Positions 1 to 8,071 of a stretch of DNA of 64,000 bases are shown here, piece by piece. The position numbers were made by a program, and so were the translations under genes. The DNA comes from Shinella sp. H4-D48 (lineage in GTDB: Bacteria; Pseudomonadota; Alphaproteobacteria; Rhizobiales; Rhizobiaceae): contig NZ_CP093337.1 of the NCBI RefSeq assembly GCF_022637395.1, positions 976,001-1,040,000 on the forward strand, given 5' to 3'. How positions within the stretch are numbered: the stretch's first letter is position 1; each line of letters begins with the position of its first letter. The notes under the pieces are model-generated. The model did no database searches. It saw only the letters and a program-made list of their open reading frames with translations, and was not told the DNA's origin.

Positions 1-550
1 GGGTGAGGCGGATCGGCGCGGGGATGGCGAAGATCACCGTCGCGATCAGGCCAGGCACCATGCCGAGGCCGAAAAGGATGAGAGCCGGGATCAGGTAGAC
101 GAAGGTCGGGATCGTCTGCATGAGATCGAGGATCGGCCGCAGGATGGAATAGAACCAGGGTCGGCGGGCGGCCGTGATGCCAAGCGGCACGCCGACGACC
201 ATGCTGACGCCGGTTGCGGCCAGAACGAGGGCCAGCGTTTCCGTGGTTTCCTTCCAGTAGCCCTGGTTCACGATGAGCAAGAGGCCCAAGAAGGTGAAGA
301 GCGCCACTCCGACGGACCGGCGGAAATACCAGCTTGCGGCCGAGACGAGCAGGATGAGGGCGATGGAATAGCCGAATTTGCCGCCGGCGCTGGCGAACGG
401 GCCCTGCAGCACATAGAGCACGGCATCGATGCCGGCCTGCAGGAAGACTTTCAGGAAATCAAACAGTCCCTTGCCGTTCGTCGTCAGCCAGCTGACAACC
501 TCTTTGGCGATGGGGCCGATCGGAATTTTGGAAACGGTAAGCCAATCCAC
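1..550 (-). CDS. choW: Choline ABC transporter permease ChoW (partial, 3' end outside window)
   Basis: Inner-membrane permease of a choline/glycine-betaine-type ABC importer of the ProW family. The frame reads from a GTG at 548-550 (MDWLTVSKIPIGP...) and runs off the window, so only about 183 N-terminal residues are present. It shows a first hydrophobic segment (YSIALILLVSAASWYF) and then the start of the permease core with the ITAARRPWFYSILRP and MQTIPTFVYLIPALILFGLG stretches typical of ProW/OpuAB permeases. The start is a GTG behind a modest GGGA ribosome site; no ATG fits as well. It lies downstream of choX on the same strand, and the ATPase gene (choV) would be expected just outside the window. 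The specificity for choline is inferred from choX. Confidence 0.88.
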   Translation of the reverse strand, partial: MDWLTVSKIPIGPIAKEVVSWLTTNGKGLFDFLKVFLQAGIDAVLYVLQGPFASAGGKFGYSIALILLVSAASWYFRRSVGVALFTFLGLLLIVNQGYWKETTETLALVLAATGVSMVVGVPLGITAARRPWFYSILRPILDLMQTIPTFVYLIPALILFGLGMVPGLIATVIFAIPAPIRLT

Positions 551-654
551 GAGAGTAGGTCCCTGGCTGGAGTGCGAATATTTGCAGCAAGGCGTCCGCA
601 GGCGCAGGCGCAAAACCGCTCGGATATGTCTGAAGCTATCGCAGTATCCGGCGG

Positions 655-693
655 CAAGAAGGGCGGGAAAGTTTCCTCCCCGCCCGATTCTTG
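655..693 (-). promoter_or_regulatory. Stem-loop between choX and choW
   Basis: A 7-bp perfect GC stem (661-667 with 679-685) has an 11-nt loop and is extended by a second 6-bp arm (655-660 with 688-693) across a 2-nt bulge. It lies directly after the choX stop codon and has no T-run, so it is more likely a 3' stabiliser or partial terminator that sets binding protein above permease than a full terminator. That role is inferred from other ABC importer operons. Confidence 0.5.
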
Positions 694-697
694 TCTG

Positions 698-1657
698 TTA
701 GAGACCAAGCGCGGTTTTGACCGCCGGCAGGGCCTCGCCGCTGCCGTCCTTCGTCGTGACGCCGGCGAGCCACGGCTCGATGGCGGCCGGGTTGGCCTTC
801 AGCCATTCGGTTGCCGCGGCTTCCGGATCCTGACCGTCGTTCAGGATCTTGCCCATGATCTGGTTTTCCATTTCCAGCGAGAACTTGAGGTTCTGCAGGA
901 ATTTGCCGACATTCGGGCACTCGGTCGTGTAGCCCTTGCGAACGTTGGTGTAGATCGTCGCGCCGCCGAAGTTGGGGCCGAAGACGTCATCACCGCCGGT
1001 GAGGTAGGTCAGCTTGAAGTTGGCGTTCATCGGATGCGGCTCCCAGCCCAAGAAGACGACCGGCGTGCCGTCCTGCTCGGCGCGGGCGACTTCGGCCAGC
1101 ATGCCCTGCTCGGAGGATTCAACCACTTCAAAGGCCGAAAGGTCGAACTTGTTGCCCGATACCATGTCAATGATCAGACGGTTGCCGTCATTGCCCGGCT
1201 CGATGCCGTAGATCTTGGAGCCCAGCTCGTCCTTGTGCTTGGCGATGTCGCCGAAATCCTTGATGCCGAGTTCGGCACCCTTGGCATTGGTCGCCAGCGT
1301 GTACTTGGCGCCCTCCAGGTTTTCGCGCACGGTCTCGACCGAGCCGTCCTCGCGGAAGGGCTTGATGTCGGCTTCCATCGTCGGCATCCAGTTGCCGAGG
1401 AAAACGTCGATGTCCTTGTTCGACAGCGAGGTGTAGGTGACGGGCACCGAAAGCACGGTGACTTCCGTCTCGTAGCCGAGGTTCTTGAGGATGGTCGTGG
1501 CGGTGGCGGTGGTCGCGGTGATGTCCGTCCAGCCGACATCCGAGAAACGGACCTTGCCACAGCTTTCGGCTTCGGCGGCGGATGCGCCGGCTACGCCCAG
1601 CGCGATGACGGAAACGGCGGCGGCAAGCAGGGTCTTGAATGGCGATGCAGAGTTCAT
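698..1657 (-). CDS. choX: Choline ABC transporter substrate-binding protein ChoX
   Basis: Periplasmic choline-binding protein, 319 residues, the specificity subunit of ChoXWV. Residues 1-28 are a Sec signal peptide (basic start, hydrophobic core, ASA-AEA cleavage region). The mature part carries the blocks known from Sinorhizobium ChoX: FSDVGWTDITATTA, VFLGNWMPTMEADI, YGIEPGNDGNRLI and FLGWEPHPMN. These contain the tryptophans and tyrosine that form the aromatic box around the quaternary ammonium. It is the first gene of the operon, followed by a stem-loop and choW. The start at 1657 gives a clean signal peptide. Choline rather than betaine as ligand is inferred from similarity to the rhizobial protein. 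Confidence 0.93.
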   Translation of the reverse strand: MNSASPFKTLLAAAVSVIALGVAGASAAEAESCGKVRFSDVGWTDITATTATATTILKNLGYETEVTVLSVPVTYTSLSNKDIDVFLGNWMPTMEADIKPFREDGSVETVRENLEGAKYTLATNAKGAELGIKDFGDIAKHKDELGSKIYGIEPGNDGNRLIIDMVSGNKFDLSAFEVVESSEQGMLAEVARAEQDGTPVVFLGWEPHPMNANFKLTYLTGGDDVFGPNFGGATIYTNVRKGYTTECPNVGKFLQNLKFSLEMENQIMGKILNDGQDPEAAATEWLKANPAAIEPWLAGVTTKDGSGEALPAVKTALGL

Positions 1658-1886
1658 TTTATGGCTCCCCTTATAACTGGTGTATTAGAAAATCATCAAA
1701 ACAATGGGCTTTCAAGCCGTCTGAACTAGCCGGAAGCCCCTGAAAGGTCCAATAAATTTCGGGCCTGTTCGCAATTTAACACATCTATGTCGCACCGGAT
1801 GGGCCCCCGTGTTTTCTGTGGTTTTCAGCCGTTTGCGGCTGGAAAATCGCCCCCCGACGGGCCATGAGGCGGGGACGGAGAAAATC

Positions 1887-2474
1887 ATGGCCAAACTCTA
1901 TTTCAGCTATGCGACGATGAATGCGGGCAAGTCGACCCTGCTGCTTCAGGCGTCCTACAACTACCGCGAACGCGGCATGCGCGCGGCGATCTTCATCGCC
2001 TCCTTCGACGACCGCGCCGGTGCCGGCCGCATCTCCTCACGCATCGGCCTTTCCGCCGACGCCATCGCATTCGACCAGAGCGACGATCTCTATCGCCATA
2101 TCGAGGAGCTGAGTGGCAACGGCGAGGGGCCGATTGCCTGCGTCTTCGTCGATGAGGCGCAGTTCCTGACGGAGGAACAGGTCTGGCAGCTCGCCCGCGT
2201 GGCCGACCGGCTGCATGTCCCCGTCATGGCCTACGGCCTGCGCACGGATTTCCAGGGCAAGCTGTTTCCCGGTTCGAAGGCGCTGCTCGCCATAGCCGAC
2301 GAAATGCGCGAGGTTCGCACCATCTGCCATTGCGGGCGCAAGGCCACGATGGTGGTGCGGCTCGGCGCCGACGGCGAGGTGGCGAAATCGGGCGCGCAGG
2401 TGGAAATCGGCGGCAATGACAAATATGTATCCTACTGCCGCCGGCATTGGGACGACATAATGAATACCGACTGA
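1887..2474 (+). CDS. tdk: Thymidine kinase (type II)
   Basis: Phosphorylates thymidine to dTMP in the salvage pathway, in the cytoplasm. It has 195 residues, the usual length. The P-loop is near residues 10-17 (TMNAGKST), a Walker B-like VFVDEAQFL contains the catalytic Glu90, and a C-terminal zinc-binding region has cysteines at CHCGRK and YCRRHW. The ATG at 1887 is chosen because GGACGGAG stands 6 bases upstream and the P-loop lies at the normal distance. An in-frame ATG at 1809 would add 26 unconserved residues. It diverges from choX across a 229-bp spacer that holds a small hairpin at about 1822-1848. Confidence 0.95.
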   Translation: MAKLYFSYATMNAGKSTLLLQASYNYRERGMRAAIFIASFDDRAGAGRISSRIGLSADAIAFDQSDDLYRHIEELSGNGEGPIACVFVDEAQFLTEEQVWQLARVADRLHVPVMAYGLRTDFQGKLFPGSKALLAIADEMREVRTICHCGRKATMVVRLGADGEVAKSGAQVEIGGNDKYVSYCRRHWDDIMNTD

Positions 2475-2502
2475 GGTTCGGCGCCGGCAAAGGAGCCCCG
2501 CG

Positions 2503-2877
2503 ATGAAGCCGCTTGCCGCACTGGCCGCCTTGCTCTGTCTTGTCACCCCGGCCTTCGCGGACGGGGACGCTGCCGCCGGTGCCGCGGTCTTCCGCAAATG
2601 CCAGGCCTGCCACTCCATCGAACCGGTCAACCGCGTGGGGCCGACGCTGGCCAGCATCGTGGGCCGGCCCGTCGCGTCCGTTGCGGATTATACGTATTCG
2701 CCCGCCATGAAGGCTTTCGCCGAGGGCGGCAAGGTTTGGGACGAAGCACTTCTGGCCGAATACCTCATGGCGCCCAAGGCGATGGTGCCTGGCACGCGCA
2801 TGACGTTTGCCGGATTGCGCAAGGCGGAGGAGATCGCAAATCTCATTGCGTTCCTGAAGGCGGCCCCGGCCCCCTAG
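2503..2877 (+). CDS. Small class I cytochrome c (c2-like), exported
   Basis: Periplasmic electron-transfer protein of 124 residues. Residues 1-19 are a Sec signal peptide ending AFA-D. A single heme-c site CQACH (Cys33, Cys36, His37) is followed by the class I pattern RVGPTLASIVGRPV and a probable axial Met100 in PGTRM. The gene starts 28 bases after tdk, with AAGGAG as ribosome site, and may be co-transcribed with it although there is no functional link. Its partner oxidase or reductase cannot be told from sequence. It is unrelated in position to petABC at 51.8 kb. Confidence 0.9.
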   Translation: MKPLAALAALLCLVTPAFADGDAAAGAAVFRKCQACHSIEPVNRVGPTLASIVGRPVASVADYTYSPAMKAFAEGGKVWDEALLAEYLMAPKAMVPGTRMTFAGLRKAEEIANLIAFLKAAPAP

Positions 2878-3049
2878 CGGGCGCTGAAAAATTTCCCGCG
2901 CAGCCTTGCGGCGCGTCCCGCCTGTCCCACATGTTCTGCGGGAAAACACGCAGGCAGGTTCCTATCTGTCTGAAATCGTATAGTGTTGCGCCGGAATAAA
3001 TCGGGGGGCGAAGACGTCTGCCGTGGAGAGCTCAAGGGGATAGAGGCAT

Positions 3050-4138
3050 ATGGCCACACTTCAGAACTTCGATACGGAAATTGAGAAAACCCGCTCGGTC
3101 GTCGACCAGATGCGCGGCAAGCTGGAGCAGTCCGGCATCGTGCTGGAGCAATTCGCCAAGGCGGATACCAAGCTCGGCGACGTCAATTTCGATATCGAGA
3201 ACGCCCGCATTCAGGACGTCATCAACCAGCAGAAGGTCATGGAAGGCAACATCGCCGACCTCATCATCGGGCTGGAGGATGCGACCAACATCTTCGGCAC
3301 CGAATTCGAGAGCATGAAGAGCTATACGGGCTACGAAAAGTTCATCGGCATGTTCTCCAAGCAGAAGATGCAGCGCATGCGCACCGACCGTGTGCGCAAC
3401 ATGTCGCTTGCCGGCAACCTGCAGGAACTGCTCGCCAAGTCCGACACGATCGTCGGCATCCTCAAGGAGCAGAAGTCGATCCTCGAGCAGCGCTACAAGA
3501 CTTCCGAGGCCAGCCTGATCAGCGTGATCGAGCGCCGCAAGGGCACGATGACCAATCTGGAGGCCACCCAGAAGCGTATCGAGGAACTGAACCCGCTGCT
3601 GATGGACCTCGAAAACCGCATCGCCGCCTCCACGGACCAGCGCGCCCGCACGGATCTCGAAGGCGAGCGCTCGGCGCTGGCGACCGAGTACAACCAGATG
3701 CAGGCGAAGGAGCAGGAGCTTCTGGCCGAAAGCCAGACGCTGGAGCGCTACACCTCGATGTTCCAGACCTTCGTGGATTCGCTCAACAACCAGATCGCCG
3801 CCCAGAACACGCTGATCAACAAGCTGACTATCGATACCGAGCAGCGCATCGTGCTCTACAAGGCGCTGGAAGACTCGCTGAAGACGGCTGCCCAGCAGGA
3901 CGTGGCGCACAAGATCAACACGCTCGGCTCGCAGGTCGATACGGCCGCCGAGGAAACCATGGCCGGCATCGGCTCCGCTTCGCAGCGCCATATCGGCGAC
4001 CTCCTGGAGATGCACGAGAAGAACATGCTGGCGACGCAGGACATCCAGCGCCGCAAGAAACTTGCCGACGACGCCTTCGCCCGCCGGTTCCAGGCCGTCA
4101 TGGACAAGCACAACGCCGCGAACTACGTGAAGTCGTGA
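3050..4138 (+). CDS. Coiled-coil protein, first gene of AAA+/DUF2333 cluster (TelA-like?)
   Basis: Predicted soluble, almost entirely helical protein of 362 residues with no signal peptide or membrane segment. Long heptad-rich stretches cover about residues 1-60 and 140-300. Between them, about residues 85-130, is a conserved-looking FGTEFESMKSYTGYEKFIG region. The overall look resembles TelA-type (toxic anion resistance) helical proteins, but I cannot establish membership. It is the first gene of a same-strand cluster with an unknown protein, an AAA+ ATPase, a second unknown protein and a DUF2333 membrane protein, which suggests it is a scaffold or client of the ATPase. The start is fixed by AAGGGG and GAGG upstream of the ATG. 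Function unknown. Confidence 0.8.
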   Translation: MATLQNFDTEIEKTRSVVDQMRGKLEQSGIVLEQFAKADTKLGDVNFDIENARIQDVINQQKVMEGNIADLIIGLEDATNIFGTEFESMKSYTGYEKFIGMFSKQKMQRMRTDRVRNMSLAGNLQELLAKSDTIVGILKEQKSILEQRYKTSEASLISVIERRKGTMTNLEATQKRIEELNPLLMDLENRIAASTDQRARTDLEGERSALATEYNQMQAKEQELLAESQTLERYTSMFQTFVDSLNNQIAAQNTLINKLTIDTEQRIVLYKALEDSLKTAAQQDVAHKINTLGSQVDTAAEETMAGIGSASQRHIGDLLEMHEKNMLATQDIQRRKKLADDAFARRFQAVMDKHNAANYVKS

Positions 4139-4170
4139 TGGTTTCAGGCATGGGATTACGGGGCGCGGTG

Positions 4171-4354
4171 ACACCCCCCTCTGCCCTGCCGGGCATCTCC
4201 CCCACAAGGGGGGAGATCGGCAGTTCGCGCGGTCCGCGTCTCGATCGTGACGTCACAAAAGTGTCAGCGGTCGACGTCAAGGAAGGGCAGGTCGTTCACC
4301 CCATCCCATCTCCCCCCTTGTGGGGGAGATGCCCGGCAGGGCAGAGGGGGGTGT
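4171..4354. repeat. RIME/REP-like palindromic element: perfect 47-bp inverted repeat pair
   Basis: The arms at 4171-4217 and 4308-4354 are exact reverse complements over 47 bases and are separated by about 90 bases. Each arm contains its own near-palindrome, CTCCCCC-ACA-AGGGGGGAG, so each can also fold alone. The C-run/G-run layout with an inner CCCTGCCGGGC core resembles the intergenic mosaic elements (RIME-type) of Rhizobiaceae. It fills the gap between the first two genes of the AAA+ cluster and lies just upstream of the next start codon, so it may affect processing or coupling there. The family name is from memory; the repeat structure is seen directly. Confidence 0.85.
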
Positions 4355-4388
4355 TTTCCGCCTTCACGAGCAATGGGGCACACCCCCA

Positions 4389-5537
4389 ATGAACGCGCCA
4401 GCCGACAGCGCCATCGCGCAGTATTTTTCCACCATCCGATCCGCGCTCGGCGGTCTCGAGATCTTTCTCGGCGACCGCAATTCGCCGCTCTACCGCAATT
4501 CCGTGGTGGGCGAGGTGATCATGCCCTATCTCGCGCGGCTGAAGGCGTCCTTTGCCTGCTGGGAGAACCGCATCGGCTTCGTCGACCAGTTCCGCGTGTC
4601 GCGGGCCGAAAGCGGATTCCCGGTGTTCCAGAACGTGCTGGAACTGGAAAACGACCGGCAGAGCGCGGAAAAACGGCTTTCCTCCATGCCGAATGCCGAC
4701 CAGCTGCGCACGGAAATGGCGGATTTCATTCTTCGCCAGAAGGCGTTCCCGAGCGATCTGCAGGCCCGCATGGCCGAACGGCTCTATCTGGAGCAGATCG
4801 GCAAGGGCGACATCTTCTCGCCCTTCGTGCTGCCCGAGACCATTCGCGTCGCGGTCAATCCCAAGACCATGCGGCCCTACTACGTGGTGTGCTGGGGGGC
4901 GTTCGACGGCTCGGCGACGCTGCCGATGGTCTATATGGCGATGATCGAGGATTCGAGCGAAAACGTCGTGAAGATGCTCGTGACGAAGGACGGCAAGCTA
5001 AATCCGGATGTCGACATTCCGCTGCCGGTCGGCGGGCTGCTCAACCCGGAGCTTGCCAGCCGCTTCGACGATTTCGCCCTCAAGAACAGCGCCTATTCGC
5101 TGACGCCGGTGACGATCGCCACCAACCTCGACAAGGATTTCCCCACGCTGCATCCCAAGCAGCTGCGCCGCATCGTGCTGGGGCCGTTCTATTCGGCCGG
5201 CATCACAGAGAACAATGCGCGTATCAACGATATCCTCTCCAAGGTGCGCCGGCCGGAAAACGCCTGGCTTCTGACCTGGACGGTGCAGGAGGTGTTCTCA
5301 AAGGCCGAGCGCCCCGCCCAGAAGGGCTTCTGGAGCTCGACGCCGGCGCAGGAGGAATTCCACATCGAGACCAGCGATCTCGAAGCCACCCGCATGGGCG
5401 TCAGCGCCTATGAGAAACATGCGCTTGTGCCGCACGATGCCTATCAGGCGCTCTACGCCGCCGGGGAAACCGAAGGCATTTTCGGCGCCTACAAGGTGCA
5501 TGTGATTTCAGGAAACCAGGTGATCAGCGAGGTTTGA
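4389..5537 (+). CDS. Conserved protein of unknown function in AAA+/DUF2333 cluster
   Basis: Predicted soluble protein of 382 residues; I recognise no domain. It opens with a helical region (about 1-130), followed by a mixed region with aromatic-rich strands (YYVVCWGAFDGSATLPMVYMA) and a C-terminal part rich in aromatic residues (WLLTWTVQEVFS). There is no signal peptide, membrane segment or metal motif. The ATG at 4389 (MNAPADS) is preferred; earlier in-frame starts would translate the inverted repeat. Its ribosome site is poor, so expression may depend on coupling or on the repeat region. It sits 49 bases before the AAA+ ATPase gene, and a shared function with it is inferred from position only. 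Confidence 0.75.
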   Translation: MNAPADSAIAQYFSTIRSALGGLEIFLGDRNSPLYRNSVVGEVIMPYLARLKASFACWENRIGFVDQFRVSRAESGFPVFQNVLELENDRQSAEKRLSSMPNADQLRTEMADFILRQKAFPSDLQARMAERLYLEQIGKGDIFSPFVLPETIRVAVNPKTMRPYYVVCWGAFDGSATLPMVYMAMIEDSSENVVKMLVTKDGKLNPDVDIPLPVGGLLNPELASRFDDFALKNSAYSLTPVTIATNLDKDFPTLHPKQLRRIVLGPFYSAGITENNARINDILSKVRRPENAWLLTWTVQEVFSKAERPAQKGFWSSTPAQEEFHIETSDLEATRMGVSAYEKHALVPHDAYQALYAAGETEGIFGAYKVHVISGNQVISEV

Positions 5538-5586
5538 GGCCAAATGGTCTCGGCCCGCATTCCCGGATTTTGCATAAGGATTCCCC

Positions 5587-7497
5587 ATGAGCCTCAATGC
5601 CGGATTGACGACGATCCACGAAGACGACATCGCCAAACATCAGGCCGCCGCACAGAGCCTCGTTTCCAAGCTTGTGATCCTTGAAAGCGATGACGGCAAG
5701 AACGGAACCGCCCTTGCCGGTACCGGACGCCGTTTCGTCTCCACCGTCTCGACCGCCGGTGCGCGGCGCACGCGCGAGGTGGAGCTGGCAAGGACCATCC
5801 AGGCGGTGCGGGCCGGCGATCCGCTGCTGTCGCCGCAGCAGCACGCCGTGCTCTACCGCACGCGGCGCGGGCTTCAGGTCGCGCTTGCCGTGACGGATGC
5901 CTTTTCGCGCCAGACGAACCTTGAGGGTTTGCAATCACGCAATCTTGCCGCGCCGCTTTCCGGTGACGAGGCCAACCAGTTCAAGGCGCTGCTTGCGGCG
6001 TCCGCCTATATCGCTGCTTTCACCCTTGCCGCCTATCTCGGTGCCACATTGCCGGGCGAGGGGGAACCGGTGGAGGACGGCGGGGAGCCGGACTATCTGT
6101 TCGACACGCCACAGGATGCGCTGAAAAGCATGATCTCCGGGCTGGATCGTACACTTGCCGGCGCGCCTGATGACGCGGCCCTTGTCAGCCGTGCCCGTGC
6201 CTTTTCGCGCGTCGCCATCGAGGGGCTGATCTCGCGCCGCGCCCGTTTCACTGGGCTTGCCGGCTTCGAGAACGCGCATATCCGCATCGAGCAGGACGAT
6301 TTCACGCTCTCCGGTTTCGACGTGGCGCCGGGCCAGAAGCGCAAGCCGCTTTCCATGACCTTCAAGAAGCCGAACGAGATCATCGGCAACCACATCGCCA
6401 AATATCAGGCGATGAAGCTCGCCAAGATGCTCGTCGCCTATGATTTCGAACGGCAGATGAACCCGTTCGTGGAACTCGGCGGCTTCCTCTTCACCTTCAT
6501 CGGCGACGGCATGCCGGGCACCGGCAAGACGATCCTGATCCAGATGCTGGCCGGCCTCGTCAACGATTATTGCCAGACCGCCGGCTACGCCTTCCATTAC
6601 GAGAATTTCGGCGTCGACCAGATCTCGTCCTATCAGGGCAAATCCGGCCAGAACTGCAAGGAGTTCGTGACCAACGTCATAAATCCGAAGGCGATCGGCT
6701 TCGGGACCATCGACGATGTCGACCAGGTCGCTGCCAAGCGCTCCGACGACCGGGCGTCCGCGGGTCAGCACGAGGTGACGGCGGTGCTGATGGAAAGCTT
6801 CGCCGGCGCCTCGACGGTGGTGCGCGGCAATTGCACCTTCGGCATGTTCTCCAACTATCCGGAGAATGTGGACGACGCGCTGCGCCAGCGCGCCGGCGCC
6901 CGCTGGCTGGTGGACGGGCCGCAGACCGAAGACGACTATATCGACATTTTCGCCATGCTGGTCGGCAAGAACCACTCGATCCCGCTTGGCGAGCACACGT
7001 TGTTCGAGGGGCAGGAGATCAAGCGCGCCGTCTCGACCTCCTACGGGCAGCACGCCAGGCCGCAGGAAGAGGGGTTGCTTGCCGTGTGGGAAGCGCATGA
7101 GAAGGAGCATGGCGCCATACGCTCGCTCGCCGATGTCGGTGCCTATCTTCACCGCATCAAGGTTGCCGAGCCGCGCTTCACCGGCCGCGCCATCAAGAAC
7201 ATCACCGACGCGATCAAGATGCGCGCGATGGACGTGGACCTGCCGGACGACTGGTTCGTGGATGCCGGCACTTTCATGCACAAGAGCTACGACGAGAAGA
7301 AGGCCATGATCGAGGAGCTGCGCGGCCCGATCTCGATGGACATGGTGCTGCAGGAGATCAACCGCTACGCCGACTCGGAATTCCGTTACACCGACAAATC
7401 CGACGACGCCGCCGTCTCCGACATCATCCGCCGCGAACGCCAGCGCGAGAAGGCGATCCGCGAAATGGAGAAGATGAAGGCCGAGGGGCGGTGGTAG
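5587..7497 (+). CDS. AAA+ family ATPase of uncharacterised cluster
   Basis: ATPase of 636 residues. The N-terminal 280 residues are mostly helical with a short hydrophobic stretch (AAYLGATL region). The AAA core follows: Walker A GDGMPGTGKT at about residue 305-314, Walker B-like IGFGTIDDVDQ near 370, a sensor-1-like FGMFSNYPEN near 420, and arginines in ALRQRAGARW that could serve as finger residues. A helical lid and a charged C-terminal tail (RRERQREKAIREMEKMKAEGR) end the protein. AAGGATTCCCC precedes the ATG. Such ATPases remodel protein complexes; the likely targets are the cluster's other products. It is not MoxR, ClpX or FtsH. No substrate is known to me. Confidence 0.85.
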   Translation: MSLNAGLTTIHEDDIAKHQAAAQSLVSKLVILESDDGKNGTALAGTGRRFVSTVSTAGARRTREVELARTIQAVRAGDPLLSPQQHAVLYRTRRGLQVALAVTDAFSRQTNLEGLQSRNLAAPLSGDEANQFKALLAASAYIAAFTLAAYLGATLPGEGEPVEDGGEPDYLFDTPQDALKSMISGLDRTLAGAPDDAALVSRARAFSRVAIEGLISRRARFTGLAGFENAHIRIEQDDFTLSGFDVAPGQKRKPLSMTFKKPNEIIGNHIAKYQAMKLAKMLVAYDFERQMNPFVELGGFLFTFIGDGMPGTGKTILIQMLAGLVNDYCQTAGYAFHYENFGVDQISSYQGKSGQNCKEFVTNVINPKAIGFGTIDDVDQVAAKRSDDRASAGQHEVTAVLMESFAGASTVVRGNCTFGMFSNYPENVDDALRQRAGARWLVDGPQTEDDYIDIFAMLVGKNHSIPLGEHTLFEGQEIKRAVSTSYGQHARPQEEGLLAVWEAHEKEHGAIRSLADVGAYLHRIKVAEPRFTGRAIKNITDAIKMRAMDVDLPDDWFVDAGTFMHKSYDEKKAMIEELRGPISMDMVLQEINRYADSEFRYTDKSDDAAVSDIIRRERQREKAIREMEKMKAEGRW

Positions 7498-7538
7498 CGG
7501 CTTTGTTGGAAAAGTCTTGGCACAGATGCTATATGTTA

Positions 7539-7554
7539 GGGATACATGTACCCC
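7539..7554. promoter_or_regulatory. Probable operator of the toxin-antitoxin pair
   Basis: GGGATACATGTACCCC is a near-perfect palindrome (TACATGTA core with GGG/CCC flanks) just upstream of the antitoxin ribosome site. A TTGGCA at 7518-7523 could be its -35. Ribbon-helix-helix antitoxins normally bind such sites to repress their own operon, so this is the likely autoregulatory operator. Confidence 0.5.
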
Positions 7555-7566
7555 AAGGAGGATGGC

Positions 7567-7800
7567 ATGGCGAGACAGACGGCAATCCGACTTCCTGACG
7601 AGACCTATGAGCGGCTGCAGGCGTTGGCCGCGCGGACTGGGCGCACAGCGACATATTACATTCGCGAGGCCATTGAACAGCATATCGAGGATCTCGAGGA
7701 TATTTATCTCGCGGAGCAGGAACTTGAGCACGTGCGGCGTGGCGAAAGCCGTGTCTATTCTCTGAAGGAGGTTGAGGACGAGCTTGGCCTGGGCGATTGA
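7567..7800 (+). CDS. RelB-type ribbon-helix-helix antitoxin (DUF6290-like)
   Basis: Antitoxin of 77 residues. Residues 1-45 have the ribbon-helix-helix pattern [18 protein letters not shown] with [13 protein letters not shown], the DNA-binding half. The acidic C-terminal part ([16 protein letters not shown]...) would wrap the toxin. The ATG at 7567 follows AAGGAGG by 5 bases; an upstream ATG at 7546 lies inside the palindromic operator and is less likely. It overlaps the toxin gene by 17 bases. Base composition is lower in GC than the flanking cluster genes, and the pair interrupts a conserved-looking operon, both of which fit later insertion. Confidence 0.88.
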   Translation: MARQTAIRLPDETYERLQALAARTGRTATYYIREAIEQHIEDLEDIYLAEQELEHVRRGESRVYSLKEVEDELGLGD

Positions 7801-8053
7801 GATCACCGAAGGGGCTAAGAAAGAGCTCGATAAACTCGGTCATGTCGAGGCAAAGCGCATTCTTAATTTTCTTGTCACGAAGCTTGCTTCCTCGGAAAAT
7901 CCTCGCCTGCTGGGCAGCGCTTTGCAGGGCGCGCGGCTGGGAAGCTATTGGCGGTATCGCGTTGGCGACTATCGGATCATTTGTGACATCCAGGACAACA
8001 GGCTTGTCGTGGTTGTCGTTCGTGTAGGACATCGGCGTGAAATATATTCCTGA
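7784..8053 (+). CDS. RelE/ParE-family toxin
   Basis: Toxin of 89 residues, probably a ribosome-dependent mRNA endonuclease or ParE-like protein. It has the family order: helical [18 protein letters not shown], then [23 protein letters not shown], then a hydrophobic strand and the basic [10 protein letters not shown] end. The start is not an ATG: TTG at 7784 gives MAWAIEIT, the usual RelE opening. A TTG at 7772 is the alternative but sits on top of the ribosome site. The gene overlaps the antitoxin by 17 bases, so the two are translationally coupled. RelE and ParE activities cannot be separated by eye. Confidence 0.85.
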   Translation: MAWAIEITEGAKKELDKLGHVEAKRILNFLVTKLASSENPRLLGSALQGARLGSYWRYRVGDYRIICDIQDNRLVVVVVRVGHRREIYS

Positions 8054-8071
8054 AGTTTCCGGTGTCTCGGC

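Noticed and set aside
1704-1740. GGGCTT/AAGCCC inverted repeat upstream of choX
   Set aside because: Six-base arms over a 22-base loop, too weak to call as an operator for a named regulator such as BetI.
1822-1848. Hairpin TTTTCAGCCG/CGGCTGGAAAA before tdk
   Set aside because: Has a bulge, no T-run and no gene upstream on the plus strand to terminate; kept only as a note.
5935-7806. Long open frame antisense to the AAA+ ATPase gene
   Set aside because: High-GC codon bias keeps the antisense frame open; the product has low-complexity His/Arg/Val composition and no domain, while the sense frame has clear Walker motifs.
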